The notes under the pieces are model-generated. The model was not told where the DNA came from. It saw nothing but the letters and a program-made list of their open reading frames with translations, and did no database searches. Positions 36,527 through 42,936 of a stretch of DNA of 64,000 nucleotides are shown one piece after another; position 1 is the stretch's first letter, and each line of letters begins with the position of its first letter. The position numbers were made by a program, and so were the translations under genes. This DNA is from Ancylobacter dichloromethanicus. Lineage in GTDB: Bacteria; Pseudomonadota; Alphaproteobacteria; Rhizobiales; Xanthobacteraceae. The stretch lies in NCBI RefSeq assembly GCF_018390645.1, contig NZ_JAHBGC010000046.1, forward strand, positions 1-64,000. The letters run 5' to 3'.

Positions 36527-38398
36527 TTACGACGCCATCGCCTCGTCGAGGCTGGCGGAGGCGTGCAGCCAGTCCTCTTCCGCCCTGGCGAGGGACTCAG
36601 CCGCCGAGGCGCGCTCCCGGGCGAAACGCTGGGCCTCGAGCGGGGCGCGCGTATAGAGCGTCTCGTCCGCGAGCTTGGCATCGAGCGCAGCGATGCTGCG
36701 CTCCAGCTTCGCCATGGCCGCTTCCAGTTCCTTGACGCGTTTGCGCAGCGGCGCCGCCTCGGCCCGCCGGTCGGCGGCCTGGCGGCGCTCGTCGGCACGG
36801 GTGCCGGTCGTCTCCTTGCGCTGCGCGGAGGCGCTGCGGCCGATGACCAGCTTCTGATATTCGTCGAGATCGCCGTCATAGGGCCGCACCGTCCCCTCCG
36901 CCACCAGCCACAGCCGCTCGGCGCTGGCGTCGAGCAGGGTACGGTCATGGCTGATCAGGATCACCGCGCCGGGAAAATCGTTGATCGCCTCGGTCAGGGC
37001 CTGCCGGGCGGCGATGTCGAGATGGTTGGTCGGCTCGTCCAGAATAAGCAGATGTGGGCCGTGAAAGGCGGCGAGGCCGAGCAACAGCCGCGCCTTCTCG
37101 CCGCCGGACAGCGCCGCGATCGTGGTGTTGGCGGTAGCGCCGGAAAAGCCCATCTCGGCGGCGCGCGAACGCACCTTTGCCTCCGGCGCCTCCGGCATCA
37201 GCCGCCGCACATGGTCGTACACCGTCTCGTCGGCGACCAGTTCATCGAGCTGGTGCTGGGCGAGATAGGCGATCTCCAGCCCGGCGGCGCGCACCATCGT
37301 GCCGCCGAGCGGCGCCAGCCGGCCGGATATCAGTTTTGCGAAGGTGGACTTGCCATTGCCGTTCGGGCCGAGGAGGGCGATGCGGTCGTCATGGTCGATG
37401 CGGAGCGTGAGGTTCCTCAGGATCGGCCGGCCCGGCTCGTAGCCGGCCGAGACGCCGTCGAGGGTGAGGATCGGGGGCGAGGGAATCCGCTCGGGGTGCC
37501 GGATGGAGATGGCGGCGGCGGCCTCGCTGGCGAGTTCGGCGAGCGGCGCCATCCGTGCCAGCGCCTTCAGGCGCGACTGCGCCTGCTTGGCCTTGGTCGC
37601 CTTGGCCCGGAAACGCTCGACGAAGGCTTCCATATGCTTGCGCTTGGCGTCCTGCCGGGCGCGTGCCTTCTGGTCGACGGCGCGCTTTTCGGCGCGCTGG
37701 CGTTCGAAGGAATCATAGCCGCCGCGCCACAGGGTGAGCTTGCCCTGGTCGAGATGCAGGATGAACCCCACCGATTCATTCAGCAGTTCGCGATCATGGC
37801 TGACGATGAGCACGGTGCGCGGATAGCGGGCGAGGAAATCCTGCAGCCACAGCGTACCTTCGAGGTCGAGGTAATTGGTCGGCTCGTCGAGCAGCAGCAG
37901 GTCCGGCTCGGCGAACAGCAGGGCGGCGAGGGCGACGCGCATGCGCCAGCCGCCGGAGAATTCCGAGCACGGCCGCTGCTGTGCGGCGTCGTCGAAGCCA
38001 AGGCCGGCGAGGATGCGCGCGGCGCGGGCGGGAGCGGCATGGGCCTCGATGTCGACGAGGCGCAGTTCGATCTCGGCGATCCGTTCCGGATCGAGGGTTT
38101 CCTCGCGCTCCTTCAGAAGCGAGGCCCGCTCGGTGTCGGCGGCCAGCACCACGTCGATCAGCTTCTCCGGCCCGGCCGGGGCCTCTTGCGCCACCTGGCC
38201 GATGCGCGCGGCGGACGGAATGCGGATATCGCCGCTCTCCAGCGCGATATCGCCGGTGATGGCGCGGAACAGCGTGGTCTTGCCGGTGCCGTTGCGGCCG
38301 ACCAGGCCGATCCGGGCGCCTTCCGGCAGCGCCACCGAGGCATGGTCGATGAGCAGCCGGCCGGCAACGCGCAGGGAAATGTCGTCGAGATTGATCAT
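36527..38398 (-). CDS. ABC-F family ATP-binding protein
   Basis: The 623-residue protein has two ABC ATPase domains and no membrane helices. The first has Walker A GRNGTGKTT at about residues 34-42 and signature FSGGW; the second has GPNGNGKST and LSGGEKARLLLG. A linker rich in basic residues (the ABC-F P-site tRNA-interaction motif) joins them, and a C-terminal coiled coil of about 70 residues follows. ABC-F proteins bind the ribosomal E site to relieve stalling or sense energy state. The length and C-terminal coiled coil match the Uup/YheS-like group rather than EttA. It is monocistronic, convergent to the porin gene. Confidence 0.9.
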   Translation of the reverse strand: MINLDDISLRVAGRLLIDHASVALPEGARIGLVGRNGTGKTTLFRAITGDIALESGDIRIPSAARIGQVAQEAPAGPEKLIDVVLAADTERASLLKEREETLDPERIAEIELRLVDIEAHAAPARAARILAGLGFDDAAQQRPCSEFSGGWRMRVALAALLFAEPDLLLLDEPTNYLDLEGTLWLQDFLARYPRTVLIVSHDRELLNESVGFILHLDQGKLTLWRGGYDSFERQRAEKRAVDQKARARQDAKRKHMEAFVERFRAKATKAKQAQSRLKALARMAPLAELASEAAAAISIRHPERIPSPPILTLDGVSAGYEPGRPILRNLTLRIDHDDRIALLGPNGNGKSTFAKLISGRLAPLGGTMVRAAGLEIAYLAQHQLDELVADETVYDHVRRLMPEAPEAKVRSRAAEMGFSGATANTTIAALSGGEKARLLLGLAAFHGPHLLILDEPTNHLDIAARQALTEAINDFPGAVILISHDRTLLDASAERLWLVAEGTVRPYDGDLDEYQKLVIGRSASAQRKETTGTRADERRQAADRRAEAAPLRKRVKELEAAMAKLERSIAALDAKLADETLYTRAPLEAQRFARERASAAESLARAEEDWLHASASLDEAMAS

Positions 38399-38465
38399 GC
38401 GGGTGTTGTGCCGCGCCGCGGCCCGGCGGGCAAGAGAGGGCGCGCTCTAGCGTGCGGGCGCGCGC

Positions 38466-39023
38466 TCACTCGGCGCGGGCAAGTCCGTTCTCGCGCTGGA
38501 ACGCGATGAGGTCGAGCGAGGGCGCCGCCGCGTTGCCGAGATGACCGCTGATCAGGCAATGCACCTGCCCGCGATGATGGGTCTGGTGGTTGAAGACATG
38601 GTCCAGCACCGTCGCCAGCGGCTGGACGAAGCGCGCGCCGGCGATATTGGCGTAGTGCAGGTCGGTTGCCAGCGCCTGCGCGTCCAGACCCTCAATATAG
38701 GTAAGGATGCGCTCGTCCTCGGCAACCCGGGCCAGGGTGAGTTCCGGCAGAGTGTCGAACAGGATGGCGTCGAGCCGCGCGGGCGCGTCCCCGGCGCCGG
38801 TGATCCGCCGCATCCACATGCGGTCGCCGACGAGGATATGATTGAGCGTCCCATGCACGGAGCCGAAGAAGGCGCCGCGATCGGCGCGGTACTGCGCCTC
38901 GCTCAGCTCGGCCGCGGCGGCGTAGAGGCGTCGGTTGCCCCAGGAATTATAGGCCGCGAAATCGCGATAGCGGCGGCTGATGAGACGGGCGAGCGATGCG
39001 TCGGGTGAGGCGGCGGTCATCAT
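38466..39023 (-). CDS. DinB family protein
   Basis: This 185-residue four-helix-bundle protein belongs to the DinB/YfiT superfamily. It has the helix 1 motif FAAYNSWGNRRLYAA, the LNHILVGDRMWMRR motif with H62, and FNHQTHHRGQVH near residue 145, so a histidine triad for a metal ion is present. Members include bacillithiol and mycothiol transferases and many uncharacterised metal-binding enzymes; nothing shows which one this is. Two consecutive ATGs begin the gene. A longer frame reaches far upstream, but that part is not protein-like. It is 67 bases downstream of the ABC-F gene on the same strand. Confidence 0.85.
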   Translation of the reverse strand: MMTAASPDASLARLISRRYRDFAAYNSWGNRRLYAAAAELSEAQYRADRGAFFGSVHGTLNHILVGDRMWMRRITGAGDAPARLDAILFDTLPELTLARVAEDERILTYIEGLDAQALATDLHYANIAGARFVQPLATVLDHVFNHQTHHRGQVHCLISGHLGNAAAPSLDLIAFQRENGLARAE

Positions 39024-39550
39024 GGCGGTGCGTTCTCCAACGGTCGGCCGGGAAGGTGAAGCCCGGGAAGACATGGGTGCCATGGTGCGCCGCCCGGCGC
39101 GGGGTTTCAAATTCGCAGTGATGATCAGTGCCATGAACCGCGCAAGGGGGTGGTCATCTCGCTGCCCGGAACCGCAGGGCTTTCGCCGGTCGGGACGACA
39201 TGCACGTGCATGCGCCCCGGCCTTGCGGGCGCAGGGCCGGGGCGTTGCGTCGGACCTCCGCCGGGTCGGCGGGAACGGAAGAGGTCGTCCGATTCCGTTG
39301 CCGGAATACGTGCATTCTGCAGTCGCGCCCCCAACAGCCCCTGAACGGCCCGTTGGCCATTGTTCATACGCGCGGATCCGCCGGCAAATAGCAGCCGCCG
39401 GCAAAAAAATAGCCCCGGCTCCTTGGGGGAGAAGCCGGGGCCGATGGGCTCGCGTCGGGGCTTGGGGGAGTGGGGTGCCGCGAGCCTAACCTTTCGAAAC
39501 GAATGAAGCGCGAGGAGGCATCAGGAAGAGCGCCAGACCGGTCTGACCTG
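39024..39550. other. Gene-free region with palindromes and a terminator
   Basis: No credible gene is seen; the open frames here have poor composition and no binding sites. The region holds a perfect 14-bp palindrome CATGCACGTGCATG (39199-39212), directly followed by a 10-bp stem CGCCCCGGCC/GGCCGGGGCG (39213-39222 and 39235-39244), and the terminator of the small gene to the right. The DinB start lies at its left edge, so the DinB promoter should be in the first 150 bases. Confidence 0.6.
39403..39441 (-). terminator. Rho-independent terminator downstream of the small secreted protein gene
   Basis: On the minus strand a 9-bp stem GCCCCGGCT/AGCCGGGGC with a 12-nt loop is followed by an A then seven T. 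It lies 110 bases past the 72-residue protein's stop. Confidence 0.85.
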
Positions 39551-39769
39551 TCAGTAGCAGACGGGACGTTCAACCTCGACCATGCGGCCGGCATCGCTCA
39601 CCCAGCGCGACTGCATCACGCAATCACCGGCGACCTGCTCGACCGGGATCTCCACGGTCGCGGCCGGAAGCTGGCGCTTGAAGTAACCGGTGGCATCGGC
39701 CGCGCCCACGAACAGCGCGGTGAACCCCATCGCCGCGGCGACGGCACTGATGGCAATGGCCTTGTACAT
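39551..39769 (-). CDS. Small secreted protein with C-terminal cysteine motif
   Basis: I do not recognise this 72-residue protein. Residues 1-26 form a signal peptide (MYKAIAISAVAAAMGFTALF to about ADA). The mature part of about 45 residues has two cysteines, C50 and C71, separated by 20 residues, with the end GRMVEVERPVCY. A disulfide in the periplasm is likely. The same C-x20-C spacing occurs in the next protein upstream, and the last twelve residues resemble the end of the glycine-zipper protein at the right edge of the window. The binding site GAGGTG is at the edge of a 9-bp hairpin just before the ATG. A strong terminator follows. Confidence 0.75.
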   Translation of the reverse strand: MYKAIAISAVAAAMGFTALFVGAADATGYFKRQLPAATVEIPVEQVAGDCVMQSRWVSDAGRMVEVERPVCY

Positions 39770-39778
39770 TTCGGCACC

Positions 39779-39800
39779 TCATCCACCCGCCGGTGGATGA
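39779..39800 (-). promoter_or_regulatory. Hairpin adjoining the ribosome binding site of the 72-residue protein gene
   Basis: In the mRNA TCATCCACC pairs with GGTGGATGA over a GGCG tetraloop. The 3' arm runs directly into the Shine-Dalgarno GAGGTG, nine bases before the ATG, and shares its GA. Folding could limit ribosome access, but this is inference. Confidence 0.45.
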
Positions 39801-40024
39801 ACCACCGGATATCAACCCGTCATTACGTCACTCACACCTGCGGAAGAGAACTGGAGGCAAACCAAACGCATCGCTGCGCTGCCATATTTCATGGCAGACC
39901 CAGCGGAACGAAACGTTATGCGTTCGTTCATCCGCGCTTGCCCCGTCTCGACCGTTAACACTCCCTTAACGTGCGAACTGTTCGTGAAGTTCCAAGGGGC
40001 AATCATGAAGTCGTGATCCATCGA

Positions 40025-40231
40025 TTATTCGGCGAATACGCAGCGCGGCGCCTTCACCCAGCGCGGCGCCCCGTCCGTGTAGACCGCGTGCCGCTCCATG
40101 AAGCAGGTCTTGTAGCCCTTGGGCATGTGCGAAGGGTCGGTCGTCGCGTCGGCCACCGGCAGGAAAGGGAAGGCAAGAAAGCTGACAAGAACAGCCACCA
40201 GCCCCAACAGGGCGACGATACATTTCTTCAT
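40025..40231 (-). CDS. Small secreted protein with C-x20-C motif
   Basis: This is a 68-residue protein of unknown function. A signal peptide (KKCIVALLGLVAVLVSFLA and a cleavage site near VADA) precedes a mature chain of about 40 residues with C43 and C64 separated by 20 residues. The two small secreted proteins align without gaps across this span, sharing both cysteines, M45, V50, G54, V59 and P62. I chose the ATG giving MKKC because AGGGA sits eight bases before it; an ATG nine bases upstream is in frame. Whether it is co-transcribed with the other small gene, 255 bases downstream, is unclear. Confidence 0.72.
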   Translation of the reverse strand: MKKCIVALLGLVAVLVSFLAFPFLPVADATTDPSHMPKGYKTCFMERHAVYTDGAPRWVKAPRCVFAE

Positions 40232-40455
40232 GGGCGACATCCCTGCGCTGCGGTCACGAGCGGCATCCTTCGGGTAATCAGGTGAGCGCCCACGGGTTCC
40301 ACCGCAAGGCCGGCCTTTCGACACCGAACGGTCGACCCATCGGGGTATCGAAGCCTTGTCGAAAACGCCGCGCGCGGTTCTCTTGTCCGGAGACGGAGGC
40401 GCCGCTATAAGCCGCTGCGAACCTTTCGCCCCCCACATTTCCAGGGAAACACGTC

Positions 40456-40878
40456 ATGGCGCTCGAGCGCACTTTTTCGATCATCAAGCCGGACGCCACC
40501 CGTCGCAATCTCACGGGGGCGATCAACGCCACCATCGAGAAGGCGGGCCTGCGCATCGTCGCGCAGAAGCGCATTCTGCTCACCCGCGCCCAGGCCGAAA
40601 CCTTCTACGGTGTGCACAAGGAGCGCCCCTTCTTCGGCGAGCTTGTGGATTTTATGATCTCCGAGCCGATCGTCGTGCAGGTGCTGGAGGGCGAGAACGC
40701 CGTCGCCGCCTATCGCGAGGTGATGGGCGCCACCAACCCGGCCAATGCGGCCGAGGGCACCATCCGCAAGGAATTCGCCCTCTCCGTCGGCGAGAACTCG
40801 GCGCATGGCTCCGACAGCCTGGAGAATGCGCAGATCGAGATCGCGCAGTTCTTCGCCGGTAACGAGATCGTCGGCTGA
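40456..40878 (+). CDS. ndk: Nucleoside diphosphate kinase
   Basis: Ndk balances nucleoside triphosphate pools through a phosphohistidine intermediate. The 140-residue protein has the [12 protein letters not shown] opening, the [14 protein letters not shown] segment and the catalytic H117 in [12 protein letters not shown]. The length is exact for the family. A strong terminator follows 54 bases later, so it is monocistronic. The CACGTC before the ATG is a weak binding site, and TTTCCAGGGAAAC just upstream provides AGGGA. Confidence 0.97.
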   Translation: MALERTFSIIKPDATRRNLTGAINATIEKAGLRIVAQKRILLTRAQAETFYGVHKERPFFGELVDFMISEPIVVQVLEGENAVAAYREVMGATNPANAAEGTIRKEFALSVGENSAHGSDSLENAQIEIAQFFAGNEIVG

Positions 40879-40932
40879 CAGCCAAAGCGCTCCCGTAGCG
40901 GGCCTGAGCCGAGCAACGGGCCTTGTCATCAG

Positions 40933-40968
40933 CACCCCGTCCGGTTCTCCGGACGGGGTGTTTCTTTT
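40933..40968 (+). terminator. Rho-independent terminator of ndk
   Basis: A perfect 12-bp stem, CACCCCGTCCGG with CCGGACGGGGTG and a TTCT loop, is followed by TTTCTTTT. It is one of the strongest terminators in the window. Confidence 0.95.
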
Positions 40969-41047
40969 GCGCAGCAGCGTAGACTAAGCGTTCGCAGCAT
41001 CGATGAATCGACAAAATGCGGTATTCGGGCTTGGCCACCGCATGGAT

Positions 41048-41262
41048 TATTATGTATGTTCCTCAAATGGGCGCTGCGGGGGTCCGGCCATGGAGAAGTG
41101 GCCCGCAGCGGGGATGCCGTTAATGGCGCGCCAAGAGCGCCCGGGAGTGGGCCCGCCGGAGCCACCTCCTCTTGCCTCACCTTAAAAAATGGCGCGCCAA
41201 CGCCGAAACAACAACTTGGAGTCCCATCCGCATCCGGGTGGGAAGGTGAGGGAACGAATATC
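41048..41262 (+). promoter_or_regulatory. Promoter-proximal AT-rich element and structured leader of the first TerC/YjbE gene
   Basis: The region between the ndk terminator and the gene has no credible gene. TATTAT at 41048-41053 is a likely -10 element, although no good -35 is seen. Downstream is a hairpin whose arms CGCTGCGGG and CCCGCAGCG (41072-41080 and 41102-41110) enclose an inner GGCCA/TGGCC stem. A duplicated 13-bp palindrome follows. Then a CCCATCC/GGGTGGG hairpin (41223-41229 and 41236-41242) sits just before the binding site GGTGAGGG. Some relatives of this family are controlled by the yybP-ykoY manganese riboswitch, but I do not find that motif's conserved GGGGAGUAG loop here. 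Confidence 0.5.
41122..41200. repeat. Duplicated 13-bp palindromic element
   Basis: AATGGCGCGCCAA occurs at 41122-41134 and again at 41188-41200, 66 bases apart start to start. The core TGGCGCGCCA is self-complementary. Two exact copies so close together in a leader suggest a binding site pair or a long-range RNA pairing. Confidence 0.6.
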
Positions 41263-41967
41263 ATGAGCTACCTTGAGCCGCTATTCTGGCTGGCACTTCT
41301 CAAGATCATCTGGATCAACGTCCTGCTTTCCGGCGACAATGCCGTCGTCATCGCCATGGCATGCCGCTCGCTGCCTGACAGCATGCGCCGCACCGGCATG
41401 GTGCTCGGCGCGGGTGTCGCGGTCGCCATGCGCATCGTGTTCACCGCCATCATCGCGGTGCTGCTCGGCCTGCCCTGGCTGCGCATCGTCGGCTCGCTGG
41501 CGCTGCTCTACATCGCGGTTGATCTTGTGCTGCCGGAAGACGCCGAGGATGGCGGCGTCGCCGCTCATGACAATCTGTGGCGCGCGGTCGGCACCATTGC
41601 CGTCGCCGACCTGGTCATGAGCCTCGACAACGTGGTCGCCATCGCTGCCGTCGCCGACGGCAACTGGACGCTGATCATCATCGGCCTGGTCATCTCGATT
41701 CCGATGATCATCGCCGGCGCGGCGCTGATCATGAGCCTGCTCTCGCGCTTCCCCTTCCTGGTGTGGGCCGGCGCGGCGCTGCTCGGCTGGGTCGCCGGCG
41801 AGATGTTCGTCTCGGACATCAAGGTGCTGGACTATTTCGGCGAGGCCGCCGTGCACCACTATGAATACGCGGCCGCGGCTGCCGGCGCCGTGATCGTGCT
41901 GGCCACTGGCTGGGCCATTTCCCGGCTCAAGGGCTCGGCGCACACGGTGGGCCCGCACGGTTCGTGA
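41263..41967 (+). CDS. TerC/YjbE-family metal transport membrane protein (first copy)
   Basis: This is a 234-residue polytopic protein of the TerC family, YjbE branch. It has about seven membrane helices. The family signature LLSGDNAVVIAMACRSLP lies in helix 1 (residues 22-39) and its repeat MSLDNVVAIAAVADG lies in the middle; the two aspartates in these motifs are thought to bind the ion. TerC relatives export manganese or help metallate exoenzymes, but the substrate here is not shown. I chose the ATG giving MSYLEPLFW; the longer upstream frame is in the structured leader. The next gene is a clear paralogue. Confidence 0.88.
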   Translation: MSYLEPLFWLALLKIIWINVLLSGDNAVVIAMACRSLPDSMRRTGMVLGAGVAVAMRIVFTAIIAVLLGLPWLRIVGSLALLYIAVDLVLPEDAEDGGVAAHDNLWRAVGTIAVADLVMSLDNVVAIAAVADGNWTLIIIGLVISIPMIIAGAALIMSLLSRFPFLVWAGAALLGWVAGEMFVSDIKVLDYFGEAAVHHYEYAAAAAGAVIVLATGWAISRLKGSAHTVGPHGS

Positions 41968-42039
41968 TGTGATCGGGAATTCCCTCCCCGTCGGCGCCCG
42001 CGATGTCATCGTCGCGGGCGCTCGGCGTTCAGGGGGTGG

Positions 42040-42071
42040 GTTCTGGCGTAAATAATAAGGTATGCCAGAAC
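42040..42071. promoter_or_regulatory. Inverted repeat flanking an AT-rich element upstream of the second TerC/YjbE gene
   Basis: GTTCTGGC (42040-42047) and its exact reverse complement GCCAGAAC (42064-42071) flank an AT-rich core, GTAAATAATAAGGTAT. This could be a repressor operator over a -10 region or an RNA hairpin. It differs from the AT-rich sequence before the first copy apart from the shared GTATG. Confidence 0.5.
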
Positions 42072-42129
42072 GTGCCCGGTGGGGAGTTCTTCCCTGACGC
42101 CTTGGATTTCGACGATCAGAGAGGACACG

Positions 42130-42873
42130 ATGGATTTTTCAAGCCCGATCTTCTGGGTGGCGTTGCTCCAGATCATCTGGATCGACCTGCTGCTTTCCGG
42201 CGACAATGCGGTCGTCATCGCGCTCGCCTGCCGTTCGCTGCCCGAGAAGCAACGCAAATGGGGCATCCTGCTCGGCGCCGGCGCCGCGGTGGGCCTGCGC
42301 ATCATCTTCGCCCTTGTGGTGTCGTACATGCTCGGCGTGCCGTTCCTGAAGGTGGTCGGCGGCGTGTTGCTGTTCTGGATCGCCATCAAGCTGGTGCTCG
42401 ACGAGGGCGGCGAGGGGCATCATGTCGAGGGCGCCGACAGCCTGTGGAAGGCGGTGCGCACCATCGCCATCGCCGACGCTGTGATGAGCCTGGACAATGT
42501 CGTGGCCATCGCCGCCGCGGCGCGCGGCCATGCCGAACTGTTCATCTTCGGCCTGCTGCTCACCATCCCGCTGATCGTCTTCGGCTCGCAGCTCATCCTG
42601 AAGCTGATCTCGCGCTTCCCGATCCTCATCTGGTTCGGCGCGGCCCTGCTCGGCTGGATCGCCGGCGAGATGCTGGTCAGCGACAAGGTGGTGCTGGAGA
42701 CCATGCAGGGCATGGCCCCGTGGCTGGTCGATGTCATTGCCGACCCCGAGGACCCCGTCGGTCTGAAGCCCTCGGCCCTGCCGCACTATCTCGCGGCCGT
42801 GGTCGGCGCGATCTTCGTCATCAGCTTCGGCTGGATCGTGAAGAACCGCCGCCGCGAGGCGACCGCGCACTGA
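42130..42873 (+). CDS. TerC/YjbE-family metal transport membrane protein (second copy)
   Basis: The 247-residue paralogue of the preceding gene has the same LLSGDNAVVIALACRSLP and MSLDNVVAIAAAARG motifs and the LISRFPILIWFGAALLGWIAGEM segment. It differs most in a central loop (DEGGEGHHVEGAD, with two histidines) and in the last 50 residues, which add an extra soluble stretch (ADPEDPVGLKPSALPHY) before the final helix. The start is the ATG after GAGAGGA, giving MDFSSPIFW. It is 162 bases after the first copy with its own palindromic upstream element, so separate regulation is likely. An intrinsic terminator follows. Confidence 0.88.
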   Translation: MDFSSPIFWVALLQIIWIDLLLSGDNAVVIALACRSLPEKQRKWGILLGAGAAVGLRIIFALVVSYMLGVPFLKVVGGVLLFWIAIKLVLDEGGEGHHVEGADSLWKAVRTIAIADAVMSLDNVVAIAAAARGHAELFIFGLLLTIPLIVFGSQLILKLISRFPILIWFGAALLGWIAGEMLVSDKVVLETMQGMAPWLVDVIADPEDPVGLKPSALPHYLAAVVGAIFVISFGWIVKNRRREATAH

Positions 42874-42900
42874 GCCTGACGGTGCAGGTGTAAAAAGCGA

Positions 42901-42935
42901 GGCGCTCCGCTAGGATACTGGCGGAGCGCCTTTTT
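42901..42935 (+). terminator. Rho-independent terminator abutting the molybdoenzyme start codon
   Basis: A perfect 10-bp stem, GGCGCTCCGC with GCGGAGCGCC and a 10-nt loop, runs into TTTTT, and the next gene's ATG begins two bases after the last T. The 3' arm holds the only Shine-Dalgarno-like GGAG for that gene. Confidence 0.9.
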
Positions 42936-42936
42936 C

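Noticed and set aside
41060-41262. yybP-ykoY manganese riboswitch before the first TerC/YjbE gene
   Set aside because: Expected from family knowledge, but the conserved GGGGAGUAG loop and its partner loop are not seen. A GGGGAG in the second leader sits only about 50 bases before its gene, too close for the full motif.
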